A stretch of 64,000 nucleotides of DNA from Lunularia cruciata (Eukaryota > Streptophyta > Marchantiopsida > Lunulariales > Lunulariaceae). Location: the NCBI GenBank assembly GCA_948567375.1, contig OX419757.1:71431836-71495835 (forward strand), written 5' to 3'. Positions 23,481-36,944 of the stretch are shown in pieces. Under the pieces are notes generated by a model. The model did no database searches. It worked only from the letters and a program-made list of their open reading frames with translations, and was not told the origin of the DNA. Numbering within the stretch: position 1 is the first letter of the stretch; each line of letters starts with the position of its first letter. The position numbers and the translations under genes are program-made.

Positions 23481-26400
23481 GTATTACATGCACTCAAACA
23501 TTAAGGATGAGTTTTTTTCTTTAATAAACATATCTCTATGGTTCTTGTACAAATAATCACCAAGGATGCTCTACTCATAATTTCAAATTGGAATCCTATC
23601 ACAAGTTGAACATCTGCAGCTTTTATAGGAAGCGTAGGGAGATATGAGAGGGGGCAAATTGAGTATTATGTTTATTGTCAATTTTAATTTTAAATATCTC
23701 ATCCTAATTTGGTATATTCATTTTCACCATTATCTCAATGAATTTGAGTTCAATAGTGAATATATCCAAGTAACATCTTCTTAGAACACTTTGGATCAAT
23801 TCCTAATACAAACTTGAATGAATAAATTCTTGTATTTTGAACTCCTTTACTCAAGTGCTCAAGACCACACCTGCTCAAGACACTACAATTTTATCTATTG
23901 CATGCTCTAGAGCTTTCCATGCTAGATCTATCTATTTTTGTGGCCATGCTTGGATATAATGTAGTTAAAAGATAGTAAAGTTTTGTTTTGGAAGAAAATT
24001 AACTTTAATATGAACTTAGGGTAAATGTTATACCATTGCAATATCAAGACGTGTATCCTTTAAGGATTTTGCTATTTTATTAGATGGCACAATATCATCA
24101 AAATTAATAATCACATAGTCCATAATGACATAATATTTTGAAAATCTGCATATTAGATTCAAAATCCAAATCTATCAACTTGGTTAGATCCTCTGTATAG
24201 AATGTTAAGCTAGAGAGATAAGCATAAATTTGTTAGTAAATCAAAAATAACCCATGAATGTGTAAATAAGCACTTGATTCCTAAATCCTAATTCTCACTC
24301 ATAGTAAACAAGAATTGGGATTTTTACAATCAAGAATTCTTTGTATATATATCTTGATCAAACTTAGGTTTCAAATGATAATCCACATTTCCTCTCCATG
24401 TAAATAAATTTGGATTTTTCTTCCCAAAAAATGTGACTCAAAATATTTCTTTTATATATAGTTTCATTGATTGAATTGCTATTAGATTTTATTCTATAGC
24501 CAATTGTGATAAGATTCCACTTTACAATTTGTAATCTAGAGTGAACACATCTAGATCAAACACAAAGTTTAACTTTCTTGAAATATGAAGCAAATCAACA
24601 CTTTCCACTTGCTACCGTATCACAATGGGCTATAGTAATAAAATCTAACAATTAGTATGTATTTTAAAAGATATATACTAATAAATTGAAGAAAAACTCC
24701 AAATGATAGAATTTTTTTAAAATATCTGAAAATTAAACTTAGTGGAACTATACAAACATTTGATTTTCTTCCCAACCCAAATTAAATTTAAAATTTGATT
24801 GTAACTTCTTGCCAAAAATAAAGCGTTATACTACTAACTAGACTTGCTATTATTACAAATTCCAAAGTTGCATTCTTCCAAATACAAGGTTACTCCAAGG
24901 TTATATTCTAACTTTCATGTATGTACTCAATTTTTTTCTTTATCCAAAAATTTATTATTTAGAACATAGAATAATCAAAACAGAAAATTTTATGCATTTT
25001 AAAGAGCTCCATTGATTTTTCCATTGCCACCATTTTTTTCACAAGGTAGGTAAATTTTTTTGCACTTTATTGCTTATACTTGGCAAATTAAGTAAAAAAT
25101 CCTTGCTATCTTGATTTCTTTGGTCTTTCTTTATCAAATGCTCCAGCCTAACACATTGCACTTTAGGGTTTTTATGAGTTATTTAATCTATGTTAAATTC
25201 TTCTCTAATTGCATTTTCCAGTTTTGGGGCTCCTCTAGTTGCTCAATAGATCTTGTGATGAAATATCAAAGCCTCTAAGCTTAGTCCTAGTAATCTCTTT
25301 ATGTGATGAATGCTAAGTTGGTGCATCAAAATCCTATCCTTATCCTTCAGATAAAATAATTTTGCAGTAGATTGACATTGAAACACGCTTACTTCTCGTA
25401 TAGAACTCTCATAAAGATAGAAGTTTCATGTTAGAGTTCTCATAACTATCAAAGTGTCAAGAAATCTCTTAGCTATCATTGACAAGAGGGTAGAATCCAT
25501 CTCTAAGTCTTCCTTCACGAAAACTTCCTCCTTTGATAAAATAAATATGTTTAATACTATTCAAAAAAAATTTCTCCCACATAATACAATTTTTGTGTCT
25601 CCCAAGCAGCTAACTACTGATTGTAAGTGTGGTGCACACATTTTCAATCCAATTAGATCAAATCCAATTTATAAGTTGTGAATTATATCCGAGCAAAAGA
25701 ATTAAATTTAGAAACTATAAACTAATTTCATTAAATATCTTAGAGAAATAGATAAGTGAAAACTAGGTCTACGAATGCTGAAGTCGGGAGCGAAATGATC
25801 TCTACTCTTTTTCCCCTAAATGAATAAAAAATGTCAACTTTGGGTACCTCCAAAATATGCTACTAACTTTCACAACTAAGTTATATGACTGAGTTCATAT
25901 AACTGAAGGGAAATTGAGACTCATGGTCTAGCTCCTATATGAGAGTAAGGGGTTTAAAGGGGTGCAAAAACCAACATAGTATTTCTGATATTTTCTACGT
26001 AATTCAATAAGTAACCAAAAAATAGCATTTTATTAAAACGAACTTTATCATTGGTATATCACTGAATAAAATTTAGGAAAAGTGGTGATATCATTTAGTC
26101 AAATATCTGAAACAGGCACATCAAAATATCATCTTTAACAATTTATACATTCAATCAATACATTATATTTAAGATAAAATATTGCTAGATATTTATAATG
26201 CAAAGGTCTAACGATAGGAAAAAAAACTCTTAAACAAGTCAATACAGAATAAAATTTATAATTTCTATTCCCAAAAATTATATGTATATATGTAGCTTTA
26301 TATTTAACTAACTATGTCAGGGAGTGCAAAATCTAGTCAAACCATTCTTTGATCTCAAATCTGTTACTCAGAAATTTTAGAGCACTTTTTAGTGGGTTAA

Positions 26401-27249
26401 TTGTTTAAGTACTGGAAGTAAAACTGTTAACCAGGTTAATACAGATTTAAAAATTAATTTTTAATTAAAATAAATTTTTTTACCAATTTATATAACGAGC
26501 CATATCGACGAGGGAAATATCCTGTCATATACTTATTTGATGTCAAATCCTTTATGCGTCGTGCTTGAGAGCATGTTTTAGGGAAATCGATCGTTTGAGC
26601 AAAGCAAGTACGATTTCGATCTGGTTTTACATAGATTAGAGTAAGAGCAAGACCTAAATAAGGTGATGAATGAACCATCTGTGCGAGCTAATAGTATGTA
26701 TTTTAATTTCATTCAGTGACTTTAGATGTCCAGTGGAATGTCCTTTTAACGCTCGCATACAATGGTACTCGTATCCCAACGAAAGATTTTGCATATACAA
26801 GGACATTGGATGGTCTAACGCGTCTGTGCTTAAATCCAATCAAGGATGTCACTTACGTAAGAAACACATATTAAAGAAAATTTATATTCTTAATACTATT
26901 ACAAAACTAAATCTAACTATGCTTGTATATCCTATCACGGAGTACCGTACAGTTCATTCGTAGGCGGGCAGGCCGATTCATTAGGATTCTTGAAGGGTCG
27001 TTTCTACTCTTGATACTGCAAGAAACACTACATACTTGTCAACCGAGAGAATCCTCGGACTTTTGTGCAGACTTGGTTAATCGGTTGGAACAAAAATCGA
27101 ATGACGAATTAGTCAGTTCTATGTGTGAATCCTTAAGTGCCATAAGGACATACATTCTAAGCTCCAAGATTGTAGCACTTTAACGATTTCTCGGCACGTT
27201 CGCACACAAGAGACAGCTCCACAAATGCCCCAAAAGTCTTCGAAGGACT

Positions 27250-30200
27250 CAGATTATTTCGCCATAGAATCTGATATATTGTTCTGAGTAGTTGTTTGCT
27301 TGGAGACCAGATTGCGAGGTAATCCAGTCGTGATCTGAGCTCCAGGAGAGCATCTGAATCACCGAGGATGAAAGCTGTTGACGAGGCGACCCCAAGCAAA
27401 GATCTCAACTTTTGGAGGTGCCATGCAATCTCCAAATTCCTCGATCTCCCCAGACGTCAGACACCATTGTTAGCGAGCATTTTGTATTTTCATATGATGG
27501 TGACGCACTTGAAGAAAATTGAACTAAAGCATTTTAAAAAGAAGTTTGTTTCTTCATGAAATGCGTTTTTTTGCCGATAAGAATGCAAATTCGGACTTGC
27601 ATCAAAAACATTAATTCATTTTTGAAGTTTTTAATATTCTTAATTTCATTCATAAAAGGTCAAGATGGAATTTCCGCCGTCACCACATTCATTGTTCAAG
27701 TTCTTAATATTCTTAATTTTAATCATGTTTAGTCAAAATCAAGGATGTAGTTCTATGAACTCAAGTGTTGTGAACTCCTCTGCAGAAGTTGAGTAATTCC
27801 TCATACTTGAATTTCTCACATATTAAGTAGTGTATGAACTAATGTTAGGAGAGTAAAATACATAGTAGGCAAAGGTTGAGTGCTCACACGATACTTCAGA
27901 CGTTACAAAGAAATGATTTAAAAACTAACTGATTTTGTTCGTAAACTTCCTCTGATCCCTTTCGCAACACTCTCTTTTTTGCAGTACCTTTATCTCGAGC
28001 TCATTTTCCGCTTTTGCACTTCTTAGTGCCTTGTACATTTTTGGTCTTCTGGCTCATTTCTCTCTCACCTTACAAGTAGCTGAATGCTTTAACATATTTA
28101 AATCAACTGTCGTAAATACTAGTTTAGATAGACCCCTTTTGCCTTGCGATTCGTCGCGATAAAACAACTTACTCCCGTGTGTCAAATGCCACCAAAGTCT
28201 TCGTTCAAAGTCTTCGTGTGTATCCGATTACTCCAGCCGTAACCAGAAGCTTCTTTCGACACAGCCCATTCGGCTGTCAGGACGATTCTAACGGAAGGCA
28301 AAAGCTTCTTTTGACATCACCCATGCTCGTGTGACGTCCCTTAGCCGTGGCTGGAGATGTACTGGCAAATGCACAATGAGAAAAAGGCGACCGCGTAGGA
28401 AAAATGAAGGATGGGAAGACCCCATCAAGCCGTACAAGGGAGAGACAAAAAAGGTAACATGGGGCTAAACCCCAATAGAGTCTGTATGAGAAATCTGCCC
28501 TACCAAATGCACAATCAGGTTTTCATCAGCGGGAATCAAACAAAGAAAGTGCATGACAGGAGATGTACATGATATGTACAAGGAGTGCCATAGTAAACTG
28601 CATGATAGGATATGTACATGAGGTCCACATATGGATTCCAAATCTTGCATTTATGAATCTTGACTTATAAAACAAGGTCATTATGTAGAGTGTAAAAGCA
28701 AACAAGACTTGAAGTACATCCTCCAAAGGGCCCAAGACATGGGTGCCATCTAAAATTGATGGAGAGAGGCGCTTTGGAAAACAGTTATAACCTCTCACAA
28801 AATGGTGCAGTGAGCTATGGCGAATAGAGATCCCCTAGGTGATCTCCTTGATGTGTGACTTTTGGAGATGCTAGTTGTGTGAACTCCTTTATCATAGTAC
28901 GGTAAATGTACGGTAAATATACAGTAAAGGTGTCTTGATGCCATAGAAATTGTGTACAAAAAGTATCAAAGAGTGGAATCTATCTCTTGTTCAATGAAGA
29001 GCATAAAACATTGCTAGATGAGAAATGGTAATAAAATCACTTGTGACATCAAATTGGACAACCACCTAGTGGGTTGGATGTCCAAGGAAGCTTGAATGCC
29101 AACAATAACTATCTTCTAACTACCTAGAGTATCTATTCCAAACTAATATGAAAATAAAAAGGATGAAATTGAGTGTCAAAGTTGAAAAAAAAATAGTATG
29201 TAGGACTCAAAGTAGGTAAACATACTCAATTAAAAATTGGGGAACACCATATCTCTCCTTTCAAAGACCAAGGAGAACAAATGCACCAAAAACTTTCAGC
29301 AACTCTATATGGCACTAGATTTGAAGCAACACATTGATGGAATGCAAAGAAAAAGGAGAGGCTAGAATTGGGCATGTTGAGAGAGACAATTATGTAGATG
29401 CTCAAAAACAAATCTCAAAGGCCTATCCATTGAGAAATATTGGAAATGGAGTAAAGCATGTGCAAACAAGACTCTACAAGCTCTAGCTCCTTATTTGGAT
29501 GATAGTCATGAAGAAAAGAAGAAAGACCATAAGTGGTTGGTGAGTGTAGAGTCTATGTTATAGACATCGTAACAATGGAGAAGGGTAATAGTGCTTGGAC
29601 TGCATATCTATACTCAATTACCTCACCTAACATCTAGGAAAGATGTAGATGATGATACTTTGAAAGTAGAGTGTGAGACTATGAGGTATACAATAGAACC
29701 ATAAATAGTGCTTCCAAATTTCAAAGGTTACTTTGAACCAAAACTTGAGATGTGGTCAAAATCCAAATGTGATCATAATCTCCACCCAAATACATTGATT
29801 TAAATTACTCCAACTTCAATCTGTCATGTCAGATTGTTGATCACTCAAAAGTAGAGTTTCTTCAATACAACACAATCAGATTTTTTCTACTCTATAGTTC
29901 CATTGTCAAATTATCATAAAATTTTGTAGAGCTCTTGGAATCCTCCAAAGTATTTGCTTGGTTGTTGATTAGATCTGGCTTCAACTGCTCAGATCTCACA
30001 TTTTGTGTCTCCACCTTACAACTTGTAACTTGTCTGCTCCCCTTTCCACAAATTCTCTCTCCCCCAAATGCAATCCCAAACTCTCTTGAATATCCAAAAC
30101 CCTACATTCAACTTGGTGGATCCAAAGTTTTGCAACTTGGATTCTTAGCAACTCTTCCTTTTGGTACATGGACTTCCAAAGCCTTGAGTGAGATTTCTGG

Positions 30201-30340
30201 TCACTCTTCTTCTACAAATGGATGTTAATGGTTAAATCCAAAATTTGTTCATAAATAAATGCAAGAAGGATAATAAGATACATGTGCTCCATCACCTACT
30301 CCATGAACTTAGGGCAAAAATGAACTTTAGATGATAATCT
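27250..30340 (+). repeat. Segmental duplication, copy C (partner at 8183-11125)
   Basis: It is collinear with unit B in the same orientation. It carries one clear insertion relative to B, the 125-bp element at 28378-28502. No coding function is recognised. It runs directly into the second PP2-A10 fragment, exactly as in unit B. Confidence 0.75.
28378..28502 (+). mobile_element. 125-bp SINE-sized dispersed element with 12-bp target duplication
   Basis: The element is flanked by identical CAAATGCACAAT copies (28366-28377 and 28503-28514). Unit B has a single CACATGCACAAT at the matching place (about 9331-9342), a natural empty site. The body contains GGCGACCGCG, GAAGGATGGGAAGACC and a self-complementary GGGGCTAAACCCC. 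Related copies lie at 37684-37806 (minus), 48850-49050, 50775-50860 and 51045-51130. The size and the 12-bp duplication suit a retroposed SINE-like element. I see no clear pol III A/B boxes, so the class is open. Confidence 0.65.
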
Positions 30341-30556
30341 CTAGCATAAGATGTTGTTGGTACTTATCAAGTAATTCACTCAACACTTGACAATATTATA
30401 AAAAAGGTGTCATTTTTATTTCAAAGGAAAAGGATGAAGTTCAAAGAGAGGAGGAGGTGTCAACTTCAACAATTGTGACAATTGTTACCAAGACCAACAA
30501 GTTGGCCAATCTTTGTGATCAGGCTTCTTCTTCTTCTCCTCTTTGCTTCCATTAGG
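30341..30556 (+). pseudogene. PP2-A10 3'-end fragment (copy C)
   Basis: This is a second fragment of the PP2-A10 3' end with the same left breakpoint and the same 88-bp internal deletion as the one at 11126-11330. It is cut at about 30556 (GCTTCCATTA), where the composite insertion begins. No product is possible. Confidence 0.75.
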
Positions 30557-30599
30557 AGGTTTCAAAAATAGTTTTAAGAAGCTCTGTATATTTTCATAT

Positions 30600-31500
30600 A
30601 GATTATTATAAAGTGTTGACTAAATTGGTATGGGATGCGGGCTGGAGGAAGAAAGGATCCCACTATGGAGTTCATCCAAGTTCCTTACTATTAGCAAACT
30701 CCATAAGAGGTGGTTTGTATGAAATAAGGGATATGGAGTTTTCCATTGGCACACTATAAAGCATTAATTATAGGGTTAATAAAGTATCTGGTTTAGGATG
30801 AATGTGGTAGCCACCAAAGGGCATGATGAATATGGGGTGATGTATGAGAATAGATGAACATCACAAGATGGTGAGATGAACGAGGAGGACATGATTGAGA
30901 AAATTGATTGCGGAGTGGGAAGAAATGTGTGCGGGTTGTGTGAAGGTTAGAAGAAGGAAGTGAATTTGGTTGAAGTGCAATCTAAATTACTCAACTTCAT
31001 TATTTGAAAATTCTTTGTTCAACAAGTACAAGTTACAAAATGAATATTTTTATCTTGCTCTCTTGTTAATTGTGCAAAGAACGTAAAGTGTAAAGAGTAG
31101 AGCATGCCAAGAGGTAGCACTTCACATGTGTTATTTTTGTTGATTCAAGAATCAAGGAGAACATGCCAAGAAGTATCACTTGTGGAGAACTAACAAGAAA
31201 CATTAGGAAATTTATACAATGGATCATAAAATTAGATTTGGAGATATCATAGCAAGGACTAGAAGATGAAGATGAAGAAGGAGATTTAGATATGCTAGAA
31301 TTATTGATTAGTAGGTGGGAGTATGCACATACACATAGATACTTAGAAACCCTAGTTAGTACCCTCATAGTCAGAAATTTGTAATAAAATATTTTAGAAA
31401 TCTAGATGTGAAAGCCTTTTACTAGCTACTAGAATGGATGTGGATTCCTTTCCAACATTAGTAGATTTGATAAGAATGCACAGTGTTTATGGAAAGAACT
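30600..31500 (+). other. Left part of the composite insertion, no gene recognised
   Basis: Mixed-composition sequence upstream of the transposase fragment. Open frames here (for example minus 31066-31368) look like chance. It may hold the 5' part of the decayed transposon. Confidence 0.3.
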
Positions 31501-31504
31501 ACCA

Positions 31505-32050
31505 ATGAGAGCAAACACCTGTATGGAGAAGAGTAGAATATTTGTAGGTTTTGCACACAAAGATTTCCATGGTTGTATTGGTTTGGTAGATGGAACACTA
31601 TTTCCTCTCACAGCTCGACCCACCGTGGATGGAGAAATCTATTTCAGTAGAAAGTGCTCATATTCCATAAACTGCCAAGTGATTTGTTATGATAAAAGGA
31701 GTATATACATTTTATAGGAGTTAAGTGTTCTATATCTACATTTTGTTTTGTTCTTTTGTTCAATTCATTAGCATTGGTGCGCCTTCTTGGAATGATTTTA
31801 TTAAAGGTTAGATTGGATTTGTTATTTGCAAGAATGCTTAGGTCATGTCACAACATGACTTCTTTAAAAAAATCATCAATGTAGAATGATTTGAACCAAA
31901 GAGGGGGATATCACAATTTTGAGGCCAAAGACTACCTTTTAGGTGATTATGGTTATTACTCCACTTTCAAGTAGGCCCAAACGGAGGCCCAAGCAAGAGT
32001 TCAACAAATATTTGGCAAAGGCAAGTGTGATAAATGAGCATTGTCTATGA
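31505..32050 (+). pseudogene. PIF/Harbinger transposase fragment (DDE_Tnp_4-like)
   Basis: The frame at 31505-31717 reads GCIGLVDGTLFPLTARPTVD followed by YFSRKCSYSIN and VICYDKR, the first catalytic-Asp (DGT) region of Harbinger nucleases. Downstream, through stops and a frame change, about 31780-32040 still shows the second conserved block (KDYLLGDYGYY, with the second Asp in the LGD motif) and then AQTEAQARVQQIFGKGK, equivalent to the NEAHARAR..ERAFGRLK block with the catalytic Glu. No N-terminal part is readable. It is a dead fragment. Confidence 0.7.
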
Positions 32051-32529
32051 GTATTGAAAGCTGTATGGTATTCTCTTGGTGAGTTGAGAGTGTAAATTAA
32101 TGACAATGGTAAAAGTGCATATTTTTTAAAGTGGGTTTCAGTTTGTATTATTTTACATTATTTTTTAATCAATAGATTAGATGTTTGGTCAATACACAAT
32201 TGTGGATTTATAGAGGAACCTCAAATAGATTCAAAAATGTCTTTTAATGGAATAGAGCTTTGCAGAGAAGAAAGTAGGTCAAAGGTGATGCAACAATGCC
32301 TTGCTCATCATCTCGTATACTAGGATGAGAACATGTTTCTCTATAATAAAAATACCATTCTTAAATTCTTCATCTTATAGAAATCTAGTAATGTTTTGAG
32401 TAAATTTTCCATAGCTATTCATAAACACCAAGTTTAGAAAAAAATTATTCATATGTTGATGCCTTGACAAACACCAAGTTTACAAAAAATTATGTTGTTA
32501 CTTGAAGGATCTAATGTAAGAAGGCAAGA

Positions 32530-32860
32530 AGGCACTGGGTGACACCAAATGTACACTTCTAGATGCTAGGTGATACCCAATGTGCATTGGAAGTCATTGG
32601 ATGGCATTCGGTGACACTCAATGTGCATTAGAGGATGTTGAATGCCATTGGGTGACACCATATGTATATTGGTTGGTAAGGATGAGCCAGCCAATGCTTG
32701 CACGTAGACATTGGTTGGCCTTGGTTGCCACCTGGTGTAGTATTTAAATTAGGCTTTTGCCTATTGGTGCTCAATGGCACCTATCTTGTTTCCATGCAAT
32801 GGTGCGGTCGGTGCTCAGAGGTGCACCGGTTGGTGACATGATGTGTTGCTTGTTGTCATC
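32530..32860 (+). repeat. Cluster of short GGTGACACC/CAATGTGCATTGG-type repeats (left)
   Basis: At least four imperfect copies of a unit of about 30 bases occur, around CACTGGGTGACACC, AGGTGATACCCAATGTGCATTGG, TTCGGTGACACTCAATGTGC and TTGGGTGACACCATATG. A similar cluster lies at 36945-37275. Subterminal repeat clusters of this kind flank some DNA transposons such as CACTA elements; this identity is inference. Confidence 0.45.
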
Positions 32861-34513
32861 GTTTGTTGCTGATGATTCTTAAATTTTCTCCCCAAATTTG
32901 GGTTCTTCTTAGTGAAATATGAATTTTCTAAGTGCGGGATATAGATTTATTTTGTCATGTGGGAGGCTATATAAACCCTCCTCTTCCAAAGATGTTTTAC
33001 AATTCTTAAATTGAACCATTTTGGGGAGTTTTTGGAGAAAGAATTATTTGCACTTCAGCTTCATGGTTTTTGAAGGAGGAGAGTGTTTTTCAAAGGAGTT
33101 GAGCATTTTGGAGTTTTCAAAGGTGTACTGTTCAAGTTCAAGTGCTGTTTGAGTTTCTAGGAAGAAGAAGGAGTTTGAGTGGTGGAGTTCAAGAGAGATT
33201 GGCATTTTGAGAGACAATTTTCCTTTTGGGACCAGGATTCAAAACTGAGCAAAAGGAGAAGAGGAGAAGTGCGGCTTATGAGAAGAAGTGAGAGGTGAGC
33301 AGTGAGCAAGGAGCAAGAGCAACTAAGAGGAGAGCAAAGAGCCCAAGAATTTCCAAAATCCAATTTCCTTTGAGTTCCTAAATTTCCCTATAATCTCCAT
33401 GGCAAAAATTTGGGGTTATGAGAAGATTGTAGACAGTGAGGACATGAGAAATACTCTAGAAGGAGATTGGTTAATTGGATTCCACACCATTCAACATCCA
33501 TCAAACTTCATACAATGGTGTTGGATGGACAAAAATCAAACTTGAACGACTGTTGTTGGAATCAAGGAGGTCAATCTTGATGCAATTGGCCTATAAATAA
33601 ACTTTGGCCTGCATTATCTACATCTAGAGGTATTCTTTTTTCTTTACTCAATTGTTTTCCCCATTTTCAAAAGTTCAGTCTCCATTTCAATTTTTCTTGA
33701 ATGTAATTGGGTCTCAATTATTAGCGCTTATGGGCATCACCCTGCACCGATTGGGTCTGTTCTATAGCACCTCCCTGCATTTGCTCATATCACCCTTTGT
33801 TATCTTGCATCATCCACACTTAAAACCCTAAACCTTGATCCTATCTTGTCGTGCCGACAAGTGTCATTCAATGCCACTTTGTGTTTTTTGAGTGTTTCCT
33901 ATCTAGCAATGGTGTCCAACAATGCTTTGCCTGGTTGGCAAGAACAGTAGGCATCTCTTTACATCACCGCATGTAATGACACTTTACTTTTGGGGCTTGC
34001 CTTTGTCATATTGTGGCACCCCACGGCAATCTCTCAAGAATTTCTTGTCTTGGAGTGGCCACAAGCGGCATCTTGCTGCATCCCATCACTTTTTGCCTGC
34101 TTGGGAAAGGCCTCCATGCAATGATCAACATCGTCTTGTATGAGTAATAAGGCTTAAGGCTTTTTGGTTGGTGGTTTTTGTAGGTTCTTGCATGTATTGA
34201 GTTTGTGAGTTCTTAGGACAAGAATTCTTGCACCTGTTTTGTTAAAGGGAGGCAATTTCAATTATAAGTAGATATAGTTAGAGATGCACTTACAATCCCA
34301 AGATGGAGGATACCAAGAAGGAGGATTGTTCCTTACATAGCCTTACATAGCTGTTTCAGATTGGTTTCTATAAAGAGATAGGGTTGCAAAGAAGTATTTG
34401 ACAAGGCAATGTGTGTATCTTGCTTTTAGGGATTTCTTCCAATTGATGGGTGCACTTGTTGCACCAACTATTTGACCCAAGATTGAACATGGGCATTTTT
34501 TTCTCAACACCAA

Positions 34514-34831
34514 GACAAAGTTGAGGAGATTTGATGTGGAGAATTACAATTAGGGGAGTTAGCATTTCAAGCTATCACTATAGAGGTGGGGAGTTTGCAA
34601 ACCCAATTGAGCAGACCTAAGGGGCACAAGTTTAGAGTCACCTTCCTTGGGCAGATACTCATTCACCTCTTTGTGGAAAGACGTTTCATTCCGATGGAGG
34701 AAGTGATGTTCTTGAGTGATGGAGAGAGGAAGAGATTGTACACGATGAAGAGGATGATGATGATCATGAGGATGCAAAGTGAGGACAAGAACAAGAGTGT
34801 TGATGATGGGGAGGATGAGGACTATGAATGA
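34514..34831 (+). pseudogene. Unrecognised coding-like fragment with acidic tail
   Basis: The frame is open from before 34586 to TGA 34829-34831. It reads GHKFRVTFLGQILIHLFVER, then a run of Met/Lys/Arg and an acidic end (DDGEDEDYE). I recognise no family. It lies inside the composite insertion between the two short-repeat clusters, so it may be a transposon-borne gene remnant. Confidence 0.3.
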
Positions 34832-35239
34832 TTGATCAAATTTGAGTTTTGGCATATTTTTGTATGTTTTCATTGTTTAAAAACATACAAAGTTCCTTGT
34901 ATATACCATTACTGTATTTAATAAACGAATCAATTTAACATGCCTTAATTAATGAATGTGTGTATTTACTTGATGGATGACTATATATACCACTTGTGAA
35001 TAGGTGTTCAATAGATTCATGTTGAGATACATGCCTTACCAATAATGAGGTTATTGAGTGATAATTTTAGAGAGAGAGTCTCTTCTCCATCTTCATCCTT
35101 GAGATAGCTCCTTCTCTCTATTCTTCCCCTTCTCCATCCGTGGAGAGGGCACCTCATCCCTCACACTTCAGAGTACCTTCTCCTTCTTTTTCTATTGACA
35201 TCTTGTATGTTTTAGATTATTGTGTTTGAGTGGTTGAGG

Positions 35240-35772
35240 AGGGAGAGTGACTTTTGGTTGAGCGGGAGAGTAGATTGGAGAGTGCAGAGGAGTAAGAGAG
35301 ATTAGTGCTTGAGCAGGAGAGTATATTGGAGAGTGTAGGGGAGCAAGAGAGATTGCTTGAGTATGAAAGTAGATTGGAGAGTGTAGGGTAGCAAGAGAGA
35401 TTAATGCTTGAGCGTGAGAATAGATTGGAGAGCTTGGAGGAGCAAGGTAGATTGTTAGTAGAGAGAGAGAGACTCCTTTGTGAGCAAGAGGATACTCTTG
35501 CAAAAGAGGAGAGGTATCTGACCTTTATTACTTATGAGATGGAGAGGGAGCAAAGATTAGTTGACTTGGACTCAGACATCTTAGGTGTCGTTGCCATGGT
35601 TGAGGATTATAGGGTCCAATTACAAAATCATACACAAGAGTTAGCATTTGCCATGGAGAGGTGTGAGATTCCATCTATTCAGATAGAGGAGAGTGAGAGT
35701 AGTCTAGCTCAAGTGAGAGCTTGTGTGGCTTATCTTGGACTGAGATTATGTACTATTGCTTGCAAAACCTAG
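35240..35772 (+). pseudogene. Coiled-coil protein fragment with tandem repeats
   Basis: A unit of about 51-57 bases is repeated about four times at 35260-35450, coding for LE(R/Q)E(S/N)RLES(L/V)EEQ(E/G)RLL-type heptads. Only the last copies lie in a clean frame (35404-35772, 122 codons), which continues as a Glu-rich helix (LLVERERLLCEQEDTLAKEE) and ends at TAG. The repeats make an extended coiled coil. The preceding copies contain stops. No family assignment is possible; low-complexity coils of this kind occur both in transposon accessory proteins and in host proteins. Confidence 0.4.
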
Positions 35773-36354
35773 ACCCACAATGAGATGTAGATCCAAACCA
35801 ATGCCACCCATGTGTTACCCCATAGTATTGTGACTTGAGATACCCAAAATTTTGCCTCCCATTCCTTACCTTGTAGTGTGGTGACTAAGGGGAATCAAAA
35901 TTGAGTTTAGAGAGAAGCTTTGTCTATTAGGAAAGTATATTCCATATATTCTCTTCTTAGGCTTCCTACAAAAGAAGATTATTGTTGGGGATGCTACTTG
36001 TTGGCATTATTATTGCTTTGTGATAGTATCGATTTCTGTGCATGGGAGAGCTAGACAACTAGGCATGGCTGGTACCCTCATACACAATTAAGGCCATCAT
36101 GGTGTTAGCCATTTCATCCAGTTTTGTTTGTTACACTTAGAGGTTATCTCGTGGATAGATCTTACTCCAGATGGAGTGGAGTGGTTGCTAAAGAGCATGT
36201 GGTAATGGTTAAAACTCTTGGAGGAGTTCACACCGGGTCTTGCCTCATGGCCTATTTGTGTTTTGTAGATGTCCAACAAGATGATTAGTACAAAGGACTT
36301 AGATTTAGGTCATGTGAGCATCTCACTTCATTAGGTTTACCTCTTCATGATCTT

Positions 36355-36768
36355 TTGATCTTGGACAATTATGCACTCTCTTATTGTAGGAACCATCCAC
36401 ATGGTGATATCCATCCTACCCACTTCCATCCTTACAAGGCAAAGAGAATATCATATACTTGGTCATTGGATCCCTTGATGAGTGCTTTAAATAGATCTTT
36501 CCATGATGATCAGCCTCTTGTTAGTTGGGCAGAAGAGGAATGGACATTTTGTAGATTGAGTTCTTATAGTAGTGACCCATATTCACTTCTTGCTAGTGGT
36601 ATCAAGCACCGACACTTAGATAAGAGCAAGTGGCACCTTTGGTGGTCATTGAGTCCATTTTGGATTCAACATCTTGTATATGGATGTAGACTTGAGGATG
36701 CGGTAGCAACACTTAGACACCATGTTGCATCTCCCTCTTCTTCTTCACCTCCTTCTCCTCTAGCATAA
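36355..36768 (+). pseudogene. Unrecognised 137-codon frame in the composite insertion
   Basis: The frame contains HPHGDIHPTHFHPYKAKRIS and a Trp-rich middle (KSKWHLWWSLSPFWIQHLV) with a Ser/Pro-rich end. Its composition looks protein-like and it has no repeats. I do not recognise it. The ATG at 36355 may not be the original start, because coding-like sequence continues upstream in another frame. Confidence 0.3.
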
Positions 36769-36944
36769 TGACTAGCTTTAGCGGATCCACATTTATACAC
36801 ATCTTATAAACCATATTCTTTCTCATACTTTTATTTCCATTCTCAATTTCTCCTCGTAAAACTCTCATATCTCTTTTCATGTGATATTTATCACTTGTGC
36901 CTTGACACTTTGCACCACAAGTGAACTTTATTTTTGGTGTCACA

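Larger units (their letters stand above)
20401..27249. other. AT-rich gene-poor region (about 6.8 kb)
   Basis: Very AT-rich sequence with only short open frames and no recognised protein family. It contains an imperfect hairpin at 22470-22524 and a pair of diverged direct repeats at 23217-23480. From about 26.5 to 27.18 kb base composition is more balanced and several 60-95-codon frames overlap on both strands (minus 26454-26678, plus 26670-26963, plus 26923-27183). None resembles a family I know. This may be the remnant of a gene or mobile element. The region is unique within the window. Confidence 0.45.

Noticed and set aside
20401-26500. CRISPR-like or tRNA/rRNA features in the AT-rich region
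   Set aside because: No regularly spaced identical repeats, no cloverleaf or rRNA landmark found; the organism is a plant, so CRISPR is not expected.
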